A program made the translations under genes and the position numbers. This document shows, one piece after another, positions 22,772-34,153 of a stretch of DNA of 64,000 nt. This DNA comes from Gremmenia infestans (Eukaryota > Ascomycota > Leotiomycetes > Helotiales > Hamatocanthoscyphaceae): the NCBI GenBank assembly GCA_032629725.1, contig JAFEVB010000015.1, forward strand, positions 310,001-374,000. Direction: 5' to 3'. The number at the start of each line of letters is the position of its first letter. The first letter of the stretch is position 1. The notes beneath the pieces are model-generated. The model saw only the letters and a list, made by a program, of their open reading frames with translations. It did not search any database and had not been told where the DNA came from.

Positions 22772-23856
22772 TCATACATCTTTACCGCTTTCAAGATCAA
22801 TAACCTCCCCAGCACCCCTATACTTCCCCCCATTATATCCCAACCCGGTTAAGCCCTCATCCCCGTCTATTTCTGCCTCCGTCTCCCCAAAAACCTCCAC
22901 CACCTCCCCAAGCACAAGAGCATGATCCCCAACGACTTGCGTTTTCTTGAACTGGCACCTAAGGACCTTCACCACACCATCTGCCTCTATCCTCGGAAGC
23001 ACAATCCTACATTGTTTCTTTCCATTAATTATAGGCCTCGCAATCTCATGCTCTATAACCTTCATCCCCTCCCTCTTTTCTTCCCCTTTCCCCTCCCCCC
23101 CTCCATCTCCCTCCACCTTCCCAGCAGTTTCCAAAATCCCACGGAACGCCTCCTCTCCCCCCTTCCCCCTCGTAAACAGATCCGCAAGCCTAGCACCAGC
23201 CGGAGTAGCGGCCAGGATATGGATGAAGAAATTGCGGTTGTGCAGAAGCGTTTCGTAGGTCTTTGAGGGCAGGCGGATGTTGAAGGATATGATGGGATCG
23301 GGGGAGAGGGAGATGGTGGTTAGGGAGGAGAGCGTCATGGCGCGGTACCAGGCGGAGCGGCGTGGGCGGCTGATAAGAGGGAGTCGCTTGGAGGTTGTGA
23401 GGAGGACGACGGGGTGGGGAAGGGAGCGCATTGTTTTGCGGAGGGCGGTCGAGAGGGGTGGTTCTGGTGGTGGCGGTCGTGCCTCTGGATTCTCCGCGGG
23501 GGGTTTCTCATCTGTGGTCTCGCTGTCTTCGAGTTCTGCTCCTGGAATTTCTGCTGCCTCCTGGCTCGTAGTTGATCCATGGCGTGCTTGATTCCTGAAA
23601 TTGATCGGCTGCCATCGTGGAAGCTGTTGCAACCTTGTTTTTGAATGGACGGGACTGATCAAGTCTGCAATCAAATAATCAGTATATACTACAACAAAAC
23701 ACTAGAAAAGAAAGAAATCAACTTGAACAACTCACTTCTCCTCTGCGCAGATCCAGCACCAGAACACCCAACCCTAGACCATTGATAAAACACCTCGAAG
23801 AACCCACGAGCTACTACCGAACGTCCATATCCATTGGCAGTCAATTGAACCATCAT
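22772..23856 (-). CDS. flavin reductase-like (FMN-binding split barrel) protein, probably mitochondrial
   Basis: Two exons, 23736-23856 and 22772-23664, give 337 aa (121+893 nt). The upstream exon, starting MVQLTANGYGRS (a second ATG lies one codon upstream), adds an Arg-rich, acid-poor N terminus that looks like a mitochondrial presequence. A Pro/Glu-rich linker follows. The flavin reductase-like domain begins near residue 120 with LRKTMRSLPHPVVLLTTS and includes WYRAMTLSSLTTISLSPDP, FNIRLPSKTYETLLHNRNFF and RCQFKKTQVVGDHALVLGEV, the standard FMN split-barrel order. A Gly/Glu-rich insertion sits between domain halves. The gene is head to head with bL31m. Confidence 0.85.
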
Positions 23857-24138
23857 TGACGCCTTTTCCCAATGCTCCTCACAAACCTATTTTTCAATTA
23901 TCACAGGAACGAGATGCGTTGGTTGGTTGAAGCTTTACCGTAATTCCCAAACTCCATTTCGTCGGGTCCGGGCCCTCCTAAAAAGTAAAAAAGAGTTTAT
24001 ATTGCCAGCACCTGCGGCACAACCCGGCAACCGTAGAAGCTCCCCAAAAAATAAATATACTTACCTTACACTGCAAACCAGACCTCACGCTCAAATCACC
24101 TCACCTCACCACAGCGAAAGAAACGAATATTCTCCACT
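23857..24138. promoter_or_regulatory. divergent promoter, flavin reductase-like / bL31m
   Basis: Only 282 bp separate the two start codons, so the genes must share promoter DNA. Co-regulation is an inference, supported by the mitochondrial character of both products. Confidence 0.5.
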
Positions 24139-24763
24139 ATGTCGCTCCCCTCGAAAACCCTACGGCGTGCTCAATTACCATGTCAAACCATCTGTAAGCA
24201 GCAGCAAAGAAACGCAACGCTATTACAACGACCGCATATCCCATATACCTTTACGCAATGTATGTTCTCCTTCCTCTCTCCTCATCTACTTCTCACCCGT
24301 CCTACGATTCTTTCTTGAGATTCTAACACCCCCTTCCCTAACAGTAATAGCCCTAACCGACGGCTCGACATTCACGCTCCGCACCACATCCCCAGCGCCC
24401 ATCTTCCGCGCGACAAAAGACACACGCAACCACGCGCTCTGGAACCCCTCTCTCTCCTCGCTTCGGAACCAGGAGCAGGACGAGGCAGGCCGGCTAAGGG
24501 CGTTTAGGGAGAAGTTTGGCAGGGGCTGGGATATAGATGCTGAGGATGTGGAAGGGGGTGTGCAAGATTTGGATGGGGTGAAAGAGGATAGTTTGATGGA
24601 TTTGATTAGTGGGGCGGCGGGGGTGGAGGTTGGGAGTGCGAGTGGGAGTGAGGCTGGGAGTGCGAGTGAGGGGAAGAGTGGGAAGAAAGGAGGGGAGGGG
24701 GTGGTAGAGGAAGAGAAGAAGGGGCCGGGGAAGAGGGCTGATAAGGGGTGGGGGTCTAAATGA
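24139..24763 (+). CDS. mitochondrial large-subunit ribosomal protein bL31m
   Basis: Two exons, 24139-24259 and 24345-24763 (121+419 nt), give 179 aa. The short first exon encodes a basic presequence (MSLPSKTLRRAQLP) ending in IPYTFTQ. The second continues LIALTDGSTFTLRTTSPAP and then RATKDTRNHALWNPS, the diagnostic block of fungal mitochondrial L31. GRLRAFREKFG follows. The last 60 residues are a Gly/Ser/Glu/Lys low-complexity tail, longer than the bacterial protein needs. A longer upstream open frame from 23927 is a different frame in exon 1 and is not the start. Confidence 0.9.
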
Positions 24764-25027
24764 TGGATCCTATGCAATGAAACTGGGATGCGTATTTTGA
24801 GGGATGGATAGATGGGAGTGTAAGATGTCAGGGTGGAATAAGAGTGTGTATAAACAAATCCATGTAAGGCAAGACAGGCGTTGATGAAAGATGGGATTTT
24901 CATATCATGTCAGGTGTGTGATTGGGAACAATAAATCTATCACTTGTTTGATCGGGCATGCACAAATAGCCCTAGATTAAGATAGGATTGTCACAATTAT
25001 TCTATGTACATAAATACTACTTCACAA

Positions 25028-27009
25028 TCAATCATCCTCAGTTGTAGCCACACCCGGAGCCTGCGAATCTACGCTCGTCTCGCCACTGAATCTAGCAGCC
25101 GCTTCAACAGGCGGCTTGTAGAAAGCTTGGTCGTCTTCTTCAGCGTCTAGTTGCATGAGGAAAGTTTCCCAGAGTTCGATGAGCTAATTTTGTATGTTAG
25201 CATGTTTCGAAATTGTGGGTTGACGGTTATGGAAAAAGAACATACCTCTTTCTGTGCCTCCACAGCACCCTCCAAGAAAGTCTCCACAGCACTCTTGAAA
25301 TCCTCCACCTTCTCCCTCTCAAACCTCTCCAATTCTGCCCTCATCAAGCGCCCCATATCCTCAAACAACAATCTGGCCTGATGTACCTTCCTCTCAGCAT
25401 CAGCGACATCAGCATGCATTTGCGTCAAACGATCTTGCTGGGTTTTTCCCTGCCTCAACAACTTTTCCTGAGTAACTCTTCGCTTCTGGAGTTCCGATTC
25501 AGCGGAGTGCCAGGAATGGTAAGCTTTCTGACGAGAGGCGAATGCCATTTTGATACTACCTATTAAGCGGATGTACTCATCGATGGTGATACCCAGGGTG
25601 AGGACGTCTTGCTGCGCTTGGCGGTCGTAGAGTTCTTTGATACGGATTTGAAGGTCCGAAAGGCCCTCGAGAGGTCCGGAGAGAGTTGGTGAGAGCTCGA
25701 CCGCAGAGAGAGCGTGCAGGGAGTTGGAGAAGTCGCCTGCGGCTTCAGCTATGCCTTTGCGTTGGATTACTACAGTGTCCATTGCTTTGAGTAGGGACTT
25801 GAGTTGGTTTTCGAGAGCATCCAGGTATATCCGGCGATCATGGAACCACTGTAAAGATTAGCTGAATTCATCACCTTTATAGAATTTACTCACATCATCT
25901 TGTTCTACAAACTTCCCACCACCACCAACAGAAATCCCAAGTCCACTAAACATACCCTTACTCTCACCCAACCCAGGCTCTTTCCTTTCCTTATGCTTAA
26001 CATCCACATTGAAAGCCTCGCTCTCCAGAAACAGCTTTAAATCCCCATCATGCTGAAGTGTGGGATGAGCTGCAGTTTTATTCAGCATCCTCTCCAACGC
26101 AGCACGTCTCGACTCTACAAAATTGGTATCAAAACGTCCTACAGCCTGTTTCTCTGGAGGTGGGGGAACTACTACGCCGGGATTATTCGCATGTAGGCCA
26201 TTGTAAAGCCATAGGAAGTCTCGGTATCGTCTCGTAACTGCAAATTCGGGCTGGCGATAGGCTTTGGAAGTTGTCTGTTGGGTGTTAGCAACCCTCTTAT
26301 AATAGATGAAGAACGGCATACCTTCGTTCTCACAAGATACACAATATGCGAACTCGTCAAATCCCCAACCTTATGCGGATCTCCTACCGTAATCTCAAAG
26401 CTTGGCTTCGCAGCCTGCTCAATACTAACACTAGGATGCGTTTCCCTCCTGACCTGCTGGCTTTGATTCGGCTGTACCGGAGGCGGATGTCTAGCCCCTA
26501 TACCGCCAATAGGTTCCACCTCGTCACTCAGATCTACACCATCCAGCAAGCTTCTTCCGCTGGTAGGGGGCTGTAATGCAGCGGAGGGTGGTTGGCGCAC
26601 ATTATGGGTTAAAACTTGTTGCTCTTTCTGCGGTGGTGCGGGGGGCTCTTCTGATGCTGCTGCTGGTGCTTCGCCAAGGGGCCCAAGGGGGTCGTCGACC
26701 GTTTCGAGACGTACTTGATGGGCGACTGCGCGGCGGGGGGTTCGTGATTGGCGGCCGGCGGGGGACTTGAGCGATTGTATTGGTTCGGAGGACGGGGGTT
26801 TGGATTTTGAGGCTTCTAATAAACCTGTTAGACTGACCTGAGTGGGAGAGAAGGCCTGCTTACCTGTATCGTCTTCAAATGAAGTTTCTGAAGCCCCGGG
26901 CGCATTGGATGGGACGTCTGTTGGTGGATGTTAGTATGTTTAGTGTGAACACAATGAGGCATGTTTAAAAAGACGAACCGCCCCAAGGAGACTCTCCACC
27001 TATGTCCAT
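25028..27009 (-). CDS. VPS5: Vps5/SNX1-type sorting nexin (retromer PX-BAR subunit)
   Basis: Membrane-curving subunit of the retromer SNX dimer that recycles cargo from endosomes to the Golgi. Six exons (26979-27009, 26864-26917, 26322-26824, 25894-26274, 25246-25848, 25028-25183) give 1728 nt and 575 aa with all phases matching. The N terminus MDIGGESPWGD is typical of fungal Vps5 and is followed by a disordered Pro-rich region. The PX domain, residues about 172-290, has TRRYRDFLWLYNGL and the VVPPPPEKQAVGRF loop that contacts PI3P. The BAR domain, about 315-560, is helical and ends LIELWETFLMQLDAEED. An acidic tail follows. The ATG exon is only 31 nt, which automated prediction may miss. 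Confidence 0.93.
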
Positions 27010-27539
27010 GGTTGCGAATGGCGGTATTTCGTGGAGATGGGAGTGGTTGTGAGCTGTTTGTTGACGGGAGCTGTCTGTAGGTGACGAAGCTGGCTGGCTG
27101 GGTTGGTGAGGATTGACGATTGATGCCAAGGCTTTCCAGCCGCTCAAATTGTGGAGTGCAGGAAAGTGTATCCGGCCCGGCGTCTACTAACAACTTGCAG
27201 GTACGTTACAGAAACAATCATTTATGGAACAAGCGCGATTAGTTAAATGTTTCAAATAATGCTGTTCATACTTCTTACAACATCAGTTTTATTTTGTGCG
27301 AATTGGATCTAAATGAGAGGTGTCGTCAGAAGAAAACACATCATCTATTCGCTGCCGCCTGATATCAAGAGGCACAGTCCGCCTTCACCATCCATCGCTT
27401 GCTTCAACCCATTGTCTTGCTAGAACGGAGAGGCTGCTTGCTCTAATAGCGAAGCCTTTTGCTGGCGAAGAGCCCTGATGTGACGACTACTTCTGTACTG
27501 CAATCATGGACGATTGAATATCTAGATATCTTTCTGACG

Positions 27540-28139
27540 TCAACTCCCCATCTCAATATCACCCTCCCCATCCCCTTCTTTCCCCTCCCCATCCCCCTCT
27601 AGAAATACCCTCGCCCTCCCCCACAGCTCCGCCTCCATGTCCCTCTCCACCCGTCCCCCACGACTATTCAACCACCCAATATCCAGCTTGCCCATACCCC
27701 CCTCATCCACCCTCCCCTCCTTCACATCACCACCCACCCTCGCACCCCCCATCGCAAACATATCCTTTCCTTCTTTCCCCTCCTTGCCTTTAGCCTTTTC
27801 CGCGGGGATGATATCCGCTTCTTCTAAGCCCCAGATCTGGCGCTTGAGGGAAATGTCGGCTTTTTGCAGCGTCTTGAGGTAGCTTTCCGAAGCGGATTGA
27901 AAGGCGGTGCGGCGGGAAGAGGGCGAGGATGAGGAGTCGGTCAGGGTCTTGAGGGCGAGGCCTGCGGAGTGCAGGAGGGTAGTTATGCTCTGGGGCGAGT
28001 TAGATGGGGGTTATTTGGACAAATGGGTGGAATGTTTATGATGTTTGCTTACCTTGTCGATATCATTGAGCTGTTGGATGCGCTCTGCTTTTGTGAGGGG
28101 TTCGAAGCTTGAGTCTGTTTCTGGTTTTGGTTGTGACAT
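27540..28139 (-). CDS. MED11: Mediator complex subunit 11 (Med11)
   Basis: Head-module Mediator subunit needed for RNA polymerase II pre-initiation complex assembly. Exons 28053-28139 and 27540-27989 give 178 aa, joined in phase 0. The N-terminal helix ERIQQLNDIDKSITTLLHSA followed by GLALKTL is the Med11 signature, and the rest of the N-terminal half continues as helices. The C-terminal half is Lys/Glu/Gly-rich and low complexity, ending GDIEMGS. Med11 is short in yeast (about 115 aa), and filamentous fungal forms are longer, as here. It diverges from TAF5. Confidence 0.85.
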
Positions 28140-28558
28140 TGTGAGTTGAGGTTATTGTGGGATTTTGATTGCGGAAAACTTTATGATGAGAGCAGGATGT
28201 TTTCTTGATCTGTAGATGTAAATACAGTAAATGCGTTCTAGACTTCAACAGCGACACAAAATATTTGCGGGTCATGCGGCTCTGCGGAAAGCTCGCATTA
28301 GCGCGCACTCCACACGCGCTTCAGAACCTCGTCCGAAAAGCATCTCGTCTTTCATCACCACCCCCGCTAAATTATCTTCTCTCATCCAACACTATATATC
28401 CCCCATCTTTCCCCACCCTCTCTCCATTCAAACATCTGGGGGAATGTGTAGGAGATTGTACGACTACGACCGGTGAACGAGGGAGTTTTGAAGGATAATA
28501 TTTAGGGTATTGTATTGTATTGTATTATACTGTTTGATCAAAAAGGAGGAACTCAAAC
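28140..28558. promoter_or_regulatory. divergent promoter, MED11 / TAF5
   Basis: A 419-bp region between two start codons whose products are both general RNA polymerase II factors. A tattg tandem (about 28508-28527) lies in the TAF5 leader. No TATA box is evident, as expected for housekeeping promoters. Confidence 0.55.
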
Positions 28559-31359
28559 ATGTCGAACCATCCAGCTTCGGGATCAAATGGCCCTCCCAGT
28601 GCGGGAATGGGACAGCCTATAGCAGCTGATAACCGTCCGGCGGGAGGGCAGAATATGTCAAGTCAGAATTTGAATCAGATTGTAAGGTCACGTTTTTCTT
28701 TTGCAATCTGCGTCCTTGCGAACCGTCTGGGTTGTGAATGATGGCGGGAAGATGCGGTATTGCGAAGAAAACAAGCAAGTTGTTGGCAGTGCAGAGAATC
28801 CGCAGTTCAACAGTCGTCGGATTCGGAAGGAGTGAATTAGGTCGGCTTTTCGAAGTCAAGCAAGCAGCCAAACCAGATTGTTACACAAGCGAAAGCAAAA
28901 ACGGCTCAAGATCGAAATTCAAGCTGATTCCGAGACTGCTTCGCTTTTCATGCTTTACGAGTTCTTTGGATTCACCTCGTCTCTGCAATTCCGCTTGTTT
29001 GCAGTTGAATCGCTTGCGCTTCAACATCCGAACGATTCCCAGCGAACATCTAGTCAATTGCACCTTGTCTTTGCTACAACATCCATCTTTATTCGATTTT
29101 TTTTTCTCCATTGCAGTTCCATTTCAACATCTTCATACCCACCTGGACAGCGTTTGCTCGTCTGAAGTCAGCAAAGATGGCCTACTATATGCCCCTCAGC
29201 GCTGACCTCACCCCCCAGGTCATCGAGTACCTTGTAAAAAAGGGATACAACCGAACGGAGCAGATGCTTCGACAAGAATCATCACACCTGGACAAAGAGG
29301 GAAAACCAATCCACGATAGAGTGGAAGACTCTGGGACTCTAAAGTATTCCAAGGCCTATCGACTACTCAGCAACTGGGTTGAATCAAATCTCGACATCTA
29401 CAAGGTCGGCTCCAGCAAATATCCGCCCGTTTGCACAGGCTAACAATCAGCAGTACGAACTTCACCGCCTTCTATGGCCAATGTTCATTTACTCCTACAT
29501 TGATCTTGTCCAAGATGGCTTCCCCAAAGATGGCGACTCATTTATACGCGAGTTTGGTCCCCAGTTCGAGACAATTCACCAAGACGAACTTCGAACCCTC
29601 AGCACCATACAGCAGTCCGTACAGCTCCGGGAAAACTCCATCACCAAGCTCTACATAGAGAACAAGTACAGGATCCCTCTCAACACGCACGTTTACTTCA
29701 ACCTCCTTACCTTCTTGGAATCAAATAGCAAGTCTGGTGGATCTGTGATTATTTACTTGCTCCAAACCTACTGCGATATTCGAGAAACCAGCCGTGGCCC
29801 CATTGATCAGTTCAGCTTCGAGGCAATCATTAATCAAGCCAACGGCATCGACGGCGAGGAGAGTGGTCTGCAAGAGGGTATTCCCGGAGCTTTCACAGGC
29901 GTTACCAACAAGGACATCATGTCGAATACTATTACGCTGAAGTTGGGCTCAGTAGCCATGGACCCTGATTTGGCGGCAGATGTTCGGGCTGATTTGGAAG
30001 ATGAAGATGTCAAAAATCCAGCAGACCTGGGAAAGCCATCTCTAGTCGAAGAATTCGATCGAAACATCAAGCGAGAGGACAGTGCTGATGGACCAGCTCG
30101 CACCGACATTCCTTATCCCCCATCACGAGCAAGAGACGTAACAATGGAGGTCCAGAAGATCAAAGAGAACAGAGATAGGTTCAGGATCGAGAGTCGCACG
30201 GGTGGAATTGGCGCTGCTGTTTCTATTTGCATGTTCACCTTCCACAACACGCTCGACACGTAGGTCGCTCAATCTCTGTCGTAAAATTCTGCTGACATAC
30301 AACAGAATCACTTGCATAGAATTCTCTGATGACACCAATCTTGTCGCAGCTGGTACAGAAGAATCATACGTTCGCATTTGGCATCTACATGGCGATATCC
30401 TCAAATCCAGTCTACCTTCCGGTCCCAATGACCCTCCCCCGTCGAGTTCTCGCCGCCTCATAGGTCACGCTGGCCCGGTATACAGTGTATCTTTCTCCCC
30501 TTCCATAATAGGCCCCGATGGTAATGAGGAAGCTACTGCTCCCAGAATGCTACTTTCATCGTCCGCAGATAAAACCGTTCGCATGTGGTCTCTGGAAACG
30601 TTCACCTGTCTTTGCGTTTTCAAGGGTCACGAGGGTCCAGTCTGGAATGTCCGCTGGGGTCCATTCGGCCATTACTTTGCAAGCTGTGGTTGGGATAAGA
30701 CAGTACGCATCTGGGGCCAAGATCACATCTCCTACCTCCGCCTCTTAATCGGCCACGACTCCAGCGTCAACCAAGTAGCATGGCACCCAAATGGCGCATA
30801 CATCTTCTCCGCTAGCGACCAAGTCGACAAGTCTGTCCGCATGTGGGCCTTTGCAACCGGCGATTGTGTCCGGGTTTTCCCCGGCCACAATGAATATATC
30901 TCCGCCATTGAATGTGCGCCCTCTGGCAAGATCCTCGCTTCAGCTGACGCAGGCGGAACTATCATCCTCTGGGATCTCGCGAAAGGCACTATGATTAAAC
31001 GCTGCAGAGGCCACGGCAAAGGCGGCATCTGGTCCCTTTCCTTTAGCATCGAGTCCACCGTTCTCGTCTCGGGCGGCGCAGACGGCACAGTTCGAGTCTG
31101 GGACGTTGAGTTGCCCTCCGATCCATACAAAGACGGTGCAGGCGAGATCGTTGGTACGGGTGGACAGGCTGACGCGACAAGGATCAATAGTGCTGCTGCG
31201 GGCTCGCAACCTGCTGCCAGTGGGGTAAAGAAGAAGAGCAAGGATACGATGATTACACCGGATCAGATATCTGCGTTCCCGACGAAGAAGAGCCCGGTTT
31301 ATAAGGTCAAATTTACGAGGATGAATTTGATTATGGCTGGGGGTTTATATTTGCCGTAG
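28559..31359 (+). CDS. TAF5: TFIID/SAGA subunit TAF5 (WD40)
   Basis: Scaffold subunit of TFIID and SAGA. Exons 28559-28681, 29219-29404, 29454-30259 and 30306-31359 give 2169 nt and 722 aa in consistent phase. The N-terminal LisH region reads NLNQI then VIEYLVKKGYNRTEQML across the first junction. The TAF5 NTD2 domain (about residues 104-240) includes YELHRLLWPMFIYSYIDL and PLNTHVYFNLLTFLE. A linker with acidic patches leads to C-terminal WD40 repeats from about residue 372, with ADKTVRMWSLETF, GWDKTVRIWGQ, AGGTIILWDLAKG and ADGTVRVWDVELP. The second intron can end at 29450 or 29453, a one-codon difference. The first intron is about 537 bp, long for this genome, and contains an in-frame alternative ATG at 29177. 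Confidence 0.95.
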
Positions 31360-34153
31360 GTTGGGTAGATGGTGGAGTGGGGTAGGATGTTCGTTTCTGG
31401 GGTTTGTATTTACAGCATTTGCTTGCGCGGGGCTGGATTGGGATACGGGAGAGGCGTGGCGTATTGAAGAAGAGATTAGGGATATCTGCATGCATGCTAG
31501 GTGGGCTTATGTAATATGCATCCTGGCTTGACATGACTTGACTTGAAATTTAAAAAAGTGTACATGTAAACCAATTCGGCAATGCCCCTTTGTTTCATTT
31601 CCTGAAGTCAATTATTCAATCCCAATTCGTCCATCAACTGCTTTTTCAAGTGTAGGTGGATATCTTCGAACGTCACCGCATCATCACCTCATAGAAGCCC
31701 ACTCACTGGGTATATAATCTACTTCTCCTTCTGCAAGTCTATTGATGTTAGGATGTTCCAGACTGCCAGTCGGCAGTGTCGATTCATCGGTGTTGTGTCC
31801 ATTTCTCTTTTATTATACAATCTCCCTACGTGGAGTTATGAAGTATGTAAGAGATCCGACTTTGATGTTATTAAAGAGGTTTTTGTTAGAGGAAAGGGGA
31901 TTATAATTCCATTTGTAGTTGGAGTTGAGGGTTGGCTGTTATAGAAAAGATATGGTCGTTCAGTCAGTCGCTCATCTATTTGGGCTAGGTGGAATTAGGG
32001 GGTGTGGATGTATGGTTTGGCGAATAGGATGCATGGGATGGTCTGGATGCGTAGGAATAAATACCCCAATTAAAGCTCTCATGTACTTTCTATCCCAATG
32101 CTGTCATGTTGAGTTGAAACTCGCTCTGGGTTACTCACTCGGAGGGATGCAGTGGGTTTTATACACTTTTTTACGCGTATGAATAATAACAATAATTCGC
32201 CGGTTTCTGGTGAGTGATGCTTGATTGGTTTACTTTACCTTGAGATGGTAGGGTACGTATAAGTATATAAAGAGTTAGTAAGTTCTTGCTGATGTTCCTT
32301 CTCTATCATTACTAATGCCAATGAGGTCGAAAAATGATGGCGTTTTTGTAGGATTGGCTGCGGATTGAGGAAGGGGAGGGTGAATTGAATTTGATAGTTT
32401 TTTTTATTTCAGTGCTTAATGCGGGTCGCTGCTGTTAAGAAATATAGTCGTTCGTTTATTCATTCGTTCGTTCGCGGGTTATTAGGATATGTTTTGAGCA
32501 AGTAGGAGGGGGAATTCGATGCTGAAATGTATTTACATTTGAGGTACTAGTAAACAGATGTGTAGAATGCCACAGGAATATGTTGGAGCAAAATGTACAA
32601 AGTCTGCTTCGTATCCCTTAGATATGAATAGGATAATGCTGGAGACTTATGATACGTAACATGTAATTTCAGTTTCGGGGAAAGCGAGCGGGGTTGGGGA
32701 CGGGGGATGTTTCCTATATGGAACATGCTGCTGTCAAGTTATACGCTGCTGTTAAGCAATATTGTTATTCATTCATTCACTTCTCGCGATAGGCAGATGA
32801 CCTGAGCGAAAGACCCAGAACGAAATTTTCAGATTGCGCTATTGCTACTTCTATAAGACATGAGCTAACCTTCAGCATCTGAAAGAGAGAGTGAACTCAT
32901 TGCACCAGTCGCGTGTAATACGTAGCGAGGAGAAGATTGTTTGAGATGAGGTTTTATATAGGTCGTCTAGCTGTGGGACTTGGGATTCAATAACAGGCAT
33001 TGACAGCTCCTAATTACTTCGAACCGTGCTTTTCTCGTAGTATAATTTCAATCCGCTTCCGTGTTGAGACAGGGATATCATCTTCAAACCACTGCGGACC
33101 TCGGTAGGTCCTGTTCATCGGTTCCAAAGTCTTTCGCAGTAGATGCGTCGAGCAGACATCTTAAATCCAATTGAGTTCTAATGGAAATGACTGCATACAT
33201 CTTCCGGTCTACAGAAGTAAAGATAAGATATGTGGCAGATTATCCGAGATTGCTGTCAAATCTCAAAATGCTGTTAATGAATACAGCCGTTCGTTTATTA
33301 ATTTATTAGTTTACTTCTCTATTCACTGAAAAATTGCAACAAAGGATCTGAATATAGGTCGGCCAGAGTCCCTTTCTACTATAGTAACTGTCTTAAGTAT
33401 AGTATGAGGTAAAGGTCATCCATGGACAGGTATGCGGAGGCAATTATTTAAGAGTGATCCTTGGGACAAATTCAACATTTACATAGTAGCAAGGGCAGGT
33501 GCTAGTATCAATCCAGGCATCTTTTGTTGTATTCGCCCTCTTCCACAGGTATATAGATGAAGCTTCTTGCACGCCTTATCCGGACTATCGACTGTAGTTC
33601 TTCTTGAAGACCATTGGATCCACCCTTCTAATTATGCCTTTCCACGTTAATTTAATCACTATTGTTTCTAAAATATACCAAACTCCGCAGGTAGGCAAAT
33701 GAAAAGGGAAGTAAAGATGAGGGAGGGGTATTGTTGTCAAGAAATGTATTCGTTCATCCGGTTTTCCATCGGAACTCTCTTAGTCACTTTAAGTTGCAAA
33801 TTAACGTTCATTCTCGTTGTGAGTAGGGACAAACGAGCGAAGGGGTGAGGATTAGGGGTAAAAGTGGAGCTGGTATATTATGGTGAAATACATACAGCAA
33901 GGACTGATGCGAGATTGAGAGTGTTCTTAATCGTCACGCCTAGGTACAAGGTAGGTAAACAAGAAGTCTGAATATATAGCTTGACTTGAATGTTCAACTT
34001 CTACTAGGACGATAAAATGAGGCACGTGCGGTATGCTTGTCGCTTCCCAAAACGCTACGTCATATCGCCAACCTCTTTTAAGCATCTGATATATGTCAAC
34101 CCGATATATATAGCTAAGAAATAACCAAATCGGGATCAACGTAAATATTCACG
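31360..34153. other. 2.8-kb gene-free region with dispersed short repeats
   Basis: No coding signal on either strand. AT-rich, with a family of imperfect repeats around 32431, 32744, 33265 and 33730 (listed separately). It could hold a long non-coding RNA, degraded element DNA or extended UTRs. Confidence 0.5.
32430..33765. repeat. dispersed imperfect repeat, GCTGTTAA plus ATTCRTTCRTT family
   Basis: Four sites share a core of gctgttaag or gttgtcaag followed 8-15 bases later by a ttcgtttattcattcg-like tract: 32431, 32748, 33269 and 33735. Two of them are preceded by an extra gctgtcaa at 32729 and 33251. Spacing is roughly 320, 520 and 470 bp. Identity is modest and was judged by eye. Confidence 0.45.

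Noticed and set aside
24286..24903. 205-codon minus-strand frame over bL31m
   Set aside because: Shadow of the bL31m second exon. The Ser/Pro repeats mirror the Gly/Ser/Glu tail.
27535..27542. TGACGTCA palindrome at the Med11 stop codon
   Set aside because: Perfect CRE match, but it overlaps the 3' end of a coding region and is not in a promoter position for any neighbour.
28738..29205. 155-codon plus-strand frame inside the first TAF5 intron
   Set aside because: Falls within the long intron and lacks similarity. The exon model around it is strongly supported by the LisH region.
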